Below, in pieces: positions 62,890 to 64,000 of a stretch of DNA of 64,000 nt. The DNA comes from Ditibartonella apis (GTDB lineage: Bacteria > Pseudomonadota > Alphaproteobacteria > Rhizobiales > Rhizobiaceae): contig NZ_LXYU01000003.1 of NCBI RefSeq assembly GCF_001952075.1, forward strand, positions 372,001 to 436,000, given 5' to 3'. Below the pieces are notes generated by a model, which worked only from the letters and a program-made list of their open reading frames with translations, was not told the origin of the DNA and did not search any database. Positions within the stretch are counted from its first letter, which is position 1. Each line of letters starts with the position of its first letter. The translations under genes and the position numbers were made by a program.

Positions 62890-64000
62890 ATGGCAGAAGG
62901 TAACAATCCGAAACCGGCATTGGATATTAGTACAACATTGGACCATATGCCTTTTACCTTATATCAAAGGCTGATCGTATTTTTCGCGGCTCTGGCGGTC
63001 ATCCTGGACGGGTTTGATTCCCAGTTGATAGGTTATGCAGCACCGGCTTTGATGCGTGAGTGGGGATTGACCAAAAACGAATTCATGCCGAGCGTGGTTG
63101 CCGGTGTTTTCGGATCTAGTGTCGGCGCAATAACGGGTATATTTGCCGACTATTTCGGCCGTAAACGTGCACTTATCGGCTATATGCTGACATTCGGTTT
63201 GTTTACATCTCTGGTTGCTATGCAAAATAGTATTCTCGGAATTGCTATCTTTCGTTTCATAGCGGGGATAGGCATCGGTGGAGCTCTGCCAATTGCGACG
63301 ACAATTGCAGCCGAATTTACACCGCAACGGTACCGGACGATGGTGGTCACTGCCACGATTGTTTGCGTTCCTTTAGGCGGTGTTGTTGCAGGTTTTTTTG
63401 CCGAAGTCATCATGCCGGATTTTGGTTGGAGAATGATGTTTCTGATCGGTGGTGCAATGCCGATTGCACTGATGATTTTTTGTATTGTTGCTACTCCCGA
63501 AACGCCCAAATATCTTGTCGGACATCCTGAAAGGTGGCCGGAATTGCGGCGCATATTGAAAAAAATGGGGCAGATGGTGGACGACAATACGACGTTCACC
63601 GATACGGGTGAACAGGAGCCCACAAAACGAGCCGGTTATGGAACGATTTTTCGTAATAACATGGCACGCGATACATCCGCGCTTTGGTGTGCATTTTTCT
63701 TTTGTTTGGCATCCGTCTATGCTGCTTTCAGCTGGTTGCCGACAATGCTGGCTTCGGTTAATATATCGCAGGATGTGGCGCGGTCGGGCTTGACAGTCTA
63801 TAATTTCGGCGGAGTTATAGGGGCACTTGTTTGTTCCTGGTTTATTACCAAATTCGGATCTTATAGCCCGTTAATTCTGTGTAGTGCGGGCGGCGCGTTA
63901 AGCGCTTTGGCAGTCGAATTTTTTGATATGTCAAGCCACCTGTTATTGTTGATTATGCTGTTGGGATTGCACGGATTTTTCGTGAATGCGGTTCAATCGA
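62890..64000 (+). CDS. Aromatic acid:H+ symporter of the MFS (AAHS/PcaK type), partial
   Basis: An open frame from ATG 62890 that runs past the window end (370 codons seen). It is a major facilitator of the aromatic acid:H+ symporter group: the helix-1 motif LDGFDSQLIGYAAPAL, the helix 2-3 loop ADYFGRKRALIG, and FRFIAGIGIGGALPIATTIAAEFTPQRYR are diagnostic. About eight of twelve membrane helices are within view, with the long central loop at about residues 205-255. It probably takes up hydroxycinnamates, aryl-glyoxylates or benzoates for the cluster. It shares its ribosome-binding leader with the decarboxylase gene. Confidence 0.9.
   Translation, partial: MAEGNNPKPALDISTTLDHMPFTLYQRLIVFFAALAVILDGFDSQLIGYAAPALMREWGLTKNEFMPSVVAGVFGSSVGAITGIFADYFGRKRALIGYMLTFGLFTSLVAMQNSILGIAIFRFIAGIGIGGALPIATTIAAEFTPQRYRTMVVTATIVCVPLGGVVAGFFAEVIMPDFGWRMMFLIGGAMPIALMIFCIVATPETPKYLVGHPERWPELRRILKKMGQMVDDNTTFTDTGEQEPTKRAGYGTIFRNNMARDTSALWCAFFFCLASVYAAFSWLPTMLASVNISQDVARSGLTVYNFGGVIGALVCSWFITKFGSYSPLILCSAGGALSALAVEFFDMSSHLLLLIMLLGLHGFFVNAVQS

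Overview
The window looks like a chromosome segment of an alphaproteobacterium of the order Hyphomicrobiales (Rhizobiales), most likely a Bartonella-like or Brucella-related host-associated lineage. The grounds are: a two-piece, circularly permuted tmRNA gene; an amidase-rnpB-division-cluster order; small-protein families largely confined to this order (BA14K, DUF992, DUF4169, SspB); an FtsZ with a long rhizobial-type C-terminal linker; and moderate G+C content (judged by eye). The species assignment is inference.

Positions 1-30300 hold the cell-envelope and division block. It runs: the end of a cell-wall amidase gene, the RNase P RNA, a manganese transporter (mntH) with a Mur-type operator, then rsmH-ftsL-ftsI-murE-murF-mraY-murD | ftsW-murG-murC-murB | ddl-ftsQ-ftsA-ftsZ | lpxC | bamD-recN | ligA-DMT exporter. 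Most genes overlap by 4 bp or lie within about 70 bp. The cluster is cut into separate units by an intrinsic terminator after murD, an 843-bp gap after murB, and a terminator after ftsZ. These genes make UDP-MurNAc-pentapeptide and lipids I and II, assemble the divisome, and start lipid A synthesis. No mraZ is seen in its usual place before rsmH, where mntH lies instead.

Positions 30300-53400 hold ordinary housekeeping and accessory genes: aminopeptidase P, PrmA, a Sco copper chaperone, a phosphonate-type hexapeptide transferase, pyruvate oxidase/dehydrogenase (PoxB), UvrD helicase, a kinase-like protein with an apparent C-terminal AMP-binding-enzyme-like domain, a small operon sspB-DUF4169-RHH, the permuted ssrA, a C4-dicarboxylate transporter (dctA) with a sigma-54-like promoter, a SpoIIAA/STAS-like protein, pdxJ, kup, a TetR regulator followed by ilvC, BA14K and DUF992 secreted proteins, and a PhzF-family enzyme preceded by a triplicated ribosome-binding repeat.

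Positions 53900-64000 are the most distinctive part: an aromatic-acid catabolic cluster. A divergent MarR repressor with a palindromic operator faces a hydroxycinnamoyl-CoA hydratase/lyase gene. This is followed by an NDP-forming acyl-CoA synthetase, an acyl-CoA dehydrogenase, a benzoylformate-decarboxylase-like ThDP enzyme, an aromatic aldehyde dehydrogenase and an aromatic acid:H+ symporter that runs off the window. The predicted logic is a funnel. Saturated and unsaturated phenylpropanoids (via CoA ligation, dehydrogenation and side-chain cleavage) and aryl-glyoxylates (via decarboxylation) all converge on a benzaldehyde, which one dehydrogenase oxidises to a benzoate such as vanillate or 4-hydroxybenzoate. 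Ring-cleavage genes are not in this window.
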